Assembly: GCA_030149595.1 (NCBI GenBank)
Contig: JASFBI010000069.1
Span: 1 to 7,871, forward strand
Origin: Desulfobacterales bacterium
GTDB lineage: Bacteria > Desulfobacterota > Desulfobacteria > Desulfobacterales > DAOWNP01
Direction of reading: 5' to 3'
DNA length: 7,871 bases
The notes beneath the pieces were generated by a model, which saw only the letters and a list, made by a program, of their open reading frames with translations, searched no databases and was not told the origin of the DNA. A program made the position numbers and the translations under genes. The first letter of the stretch is position 1, and the number at the start of each line of letters is the position of its first letter. Shown piece after piece: positions 6,166-7,871 of this stretch.

Positions 6166-7694
6166 ATGATAAAGTAATTATTTTTGATACAACACTAAGG
6201 GATGGTGAACAATCTCCCGGAGCCAGTATGAATACAGCAGAAAAACTGCGGCTTGCCACCCAGCTTGAGAAAATTGGTGTTGACGTGATAGAGGCCGGTT
6301 TTCCAGCTGCATCAGAAGGAGATTTTGAAGCAGTTTTAAAAATTTCCGAAAATATAAAAAATGCAGAAGTTGCAGGTCTTTGCCGGACATCATTAAAAGA
6401 TATTCAGCGGGCATGGGATGCAGTATCCTGTGCAGTAAAACCAAGAATTCATACTTTTATAGCCACTTCTGAACTGCATATGAAGTATAAACTTAATATG
6501 TCTTCTGATGAGGTTGTAAAATCAGCACAGGATGCAGTAAAATTTGCAAAAACACTCACAAACAGTGTTGAGTTTTCAGCAGAAGACGGTTCAAGAAGTG
6601 ATCCTGATTTTATATGCAGGGTATTTGAAGCAGTAATTGATGCTGGTGCAACCACTGTAAATTTGCCTGATACAGTAGGATATGCTGTACCTGAAGAATT
6701 TTATAAAATGATAAAGTATGTTATGGCAAATACTAAAAATATGAAAAAGGCAGTTTTAAGTGTTCACTGCCACAATGATCTTGGTCTTGCTACAGCAAAC
6801 ACTTTAGCTGCCATAAGAGCGGGAGCAAGACAAGCCGAGGTTACCATAAACGGAATAGGGGAGAGAGCAGGGAATACTTCCCTTGAAGAACTTGTGATGA
6901 CAATAAAAACCAGGCCAAATTTTTTTCCTTTCCAAACAAATATTGATACAACAAGGATATATCCTTTAAGCCGTCTTGTGAGCATGATAACAGGAATTAT
7001 GGTTCAGCCTAATAAAGCTGTTGTGGGAGCCAATGCCTTTGCCCATGAAGCAGGAATTCATCAGGACGGTGTTTTGAAAAATCCTATGACATATGAGATT
7101 ATGAAGCCGGAAGCAGTCGGACTTTTAAGCAATAAACTGGTTCTTGGAAAACATTCAGGAAGGCATGCTCTGGATTCACATTTAAAAGAGATGGGGCATA
7201 ATCTTTCAAAAGAAGAACTTGCGCTTGTATTTAAAAAATTTAAAGAGCTTGCCGACAAGAAAAAAAATGTAATGGATGAGGATATAGAAGCAATTGTAAC
7301 CGAAGGAGTGCTTCAGACTACAGATGTTTTTATGCTGGAATATATCCAGATAACAAGCGGCACAACAGTAAAACCCACAGCAACAGTTGAAATAGGTATA
7401 AACGGCAGGAGTGTTTCAGCCACAGATTATGGGAACGGACCGATAGACGCTGTATTTAACACCATTATAAAACTGACAGGAACAAAATCGGAACTTTTAA
7501 GGTTTTCCATCACTGCCTTAACAGGAGGTACTGATGCCCAGGGTGAAGTAACAGTGCGATTAAGAGAAGGCGGATTACTTGCACTTGGAAGAGGAGCAGA
7601 TCCTGATATTATAACAGCAGGTGCAAAAGCCTATCTCAATGGATTAAACAGACTGGAATATTTAAAAGCACATCCTGTTGTTGATAATGTATAA
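6162..7694 (+). CDS. leuA: 2-isopropylmalate synthase
   Basis: LeuA condenses acetyl-CoA with 2-oxoisovalerate, the first committed step of leucine synthesis. The TIM-barrel domain starts FDTTLRDGEQSPGASM (Arg13, Asp14), followed by VIEAGFPAASEGDFEAV. It has the metal motif HCHND (His202, His204), NGIGERAGNTSLEE, and NAFAHEAGIHQDGVLKNP (from Asn291), which distinguishes isopropylmalate synthase from the neighbouring citramalate synthase. LGKHSGRHAL follows. The C-terminal leucine-sensing domain spans about 380-500 and includes YGNGPIDAVFNTI, TGGTDAQGEV and GRGADPDIITAGAKAYLNGL. The 510-residue length is that of the long bacterial form. AAGGGT at 6150-6155 lies 6 bases ahead of the ATG. leuA probably shares the operon message. 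Its likely control is leucine feedback on the enzyme plus whatever attenuation acts at the operon head. Confidence 0.97.
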   Translation: MNDKVIIFDTTLRDGEQSPGASMNTAEKLRLATQLEKIGVDVIEAGFPAASEGDFEAVLKISENIKNAEVAGLCRTSLKDIQRAWDAVSCAVKPRIHTFIATSELHMKYKLNMSSDEVVKSAQDAVKFAKTLTNSVEFSAEDGSRSDPDFICRVFEAVIDAGATTVNLPDTVGYAVPEEFYKMIKYVMANTKNMKKAVLSVHCHNDLGLATANTLAAIRAGARQAEVTINGIGERAGNTSLEELVMTIKTRPNFFPFQTNIDTTRIYPLSRLVSMITGIMVQPNKAVVGANAFAHEAGIHQDGVLKNPMTYEIMKPEAVGLLSNKLVLGKHSGRHALDSHLKEMGHNLSKEELALVFKKFKELADKKKNVMDEDIEAIVTEGVLQTTDVFMLEYIQITSGTTVKPTATVEIGINGRSVSATDYGNGPIDAVFNTIIKLTGTKSELLRFSITALTGGTDAQGEVTVRLREGGLLALGRGADPDIITAGAKAYLNGLNRLEYLKAHPVVDNV

Positions 7695-7706
7695 TCAAAA
7701 GCAGAT
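7690..7706 (+). repeat. Direct repeat, copy 1, overlapping the leuA stop
   Basis: TATAATCAAAAGCAGAT spans the leuA stop codon and recurs at 7791-7808 with one extra C. The sequence beyond the shared part differs, so this is a short direct repeat and not a longer duplication. Confidence 0.5.
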
Positions 7707-7848
7707 ATAAGAGTTTGTTTGAGAATGCTTTTTTAACGCAGATAACGGATGGGTATATTGAGCAACTCATCAAGAAAAATAGAAATGAATTATAATCCAA
7801 AAGCAGATGCAACCTTAATCTGAAATTTTAAAAGTGGAAAAATTTTAA
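7695..7848 (+). other. Spacer downstream of leuA
   Basis: This 154-base gap has no clear terminator. The best hairpin pairs GATGGGT and its surroundings (7748-7754) with 7765-7771 (ACTCATC) over 7 bp with one G-U, but no T tract follows. A lone TATAAT at 7791-7796 has no matching -35. Absence of a terminator and the same-strand frame at 7849 suggest that the transcription unit may continue. Confidence 0.45.
7791..7808 (+). repeat. Direct repeat, copy 2, downstream of leuA
   Basis: TATAATCCAAAAGCAGAT matches the copy at 7690-7706 apart from one inserted C, about 100 bases downstream of it. Confidence 0.5.
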
Positions 7849-7871
7849 ATGACTCAGGAAAATAACAATAA
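7849..7871 (+). CDS. Start of an unidentified downstream gene (partial)
   Basis: ATG at 7849 begins MTQENNN and runs off the window. A weak GTGGA at 7834-7838 lies about 10 bases ahead. Seven residues do not identify a family. Position and strand would suit a further branched-chain pathway gene such as leuC, leuB or ilvC, all missing here, but nothing in the sequence shows this. Confidence 0.4.

Noticed and set aside
6953..6966. Palindrome AAGGATATATCCTT in leuA
   Set aside because: It has no loop and is short, lies in ordinary coding sequence, and could easily be chance.
7791..7796. Perfect TATAAT as the -10 of a promoter for the downstream gene
   Set aside because: No -35-like hexamer lies 16 to 18 bases upstream, and the sequence is part of the direct repeat also found at the leuA stop.

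Overview
The window is a branched-chain amino acid biosynthesis cluster. All complete genes lie on the + strand, in the order ilvD, ilvB, ilvN, cimA, leuA. Fragments of two other genes sit at the edges. The DNA is AT-rich, with many A and T tracts. The set combines a short methanogen/thermophile-like IlvD, a GSU1798-like citramalate synthase and a long bacterial LeuA. This suits an anaerobic bacterium such as a low-GC member of the Desulfobacterota (Deltaproteobacteria). That placement is inference from gene content and style, not a marker-based assignment.

Layout: 1-62 is the tail of an unidentified gene. 63-334 is a regulatory leader with a promoter candidate whose spacer contains 13 A's, a 33-codon reading frame rich in Leu/Ile/Val codons, and an intrinsic terminator that ends 16 bases before ilvD. 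Four segments of this leader can pair as 1:2, 2:3 and 3:4. That is the architecture of a ribosome-mediated transcription attenuator. 335-2002 is ilvD and 2068-3756 is ilvB. 3757-3923 holds two diverged tandem copies of an 82-85 base element, which separate ilvB from ilvN. 3955-4440 is ilvN, preceded by a hairpin over its ribosome binding site. 4459-6060 is cimA, which contains a perfect 15-bp inverted repeat. 6061-6161 is a spacer with a 10-codon upstream frame that overlaps the leuA start. 6162-7694 is leuA. 7695-7848 is a spacer with a short direct repeat, and a new frame opens at 7849.

How the genes work together: CimA makes citramalate from pyruvate and acetyl-CoA, giving 2-oxobutyrate for isoleucine without threonine. 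IlvB/IlvN make acetolactate and acetohydroxybutyrate, and IlvD dehydrates the dihydroxyacids further down both branches. LeuA draws off 2-oxoisovalerate to start leucine synthesis. The ketol-acid reductoisomerase (ilvC) and leuB/leuCD are not in the window. The strongest discovery candidate is the ilv attenuator. Next are the tandem element between ilvB and ilvN and the hairpin inside cimA.
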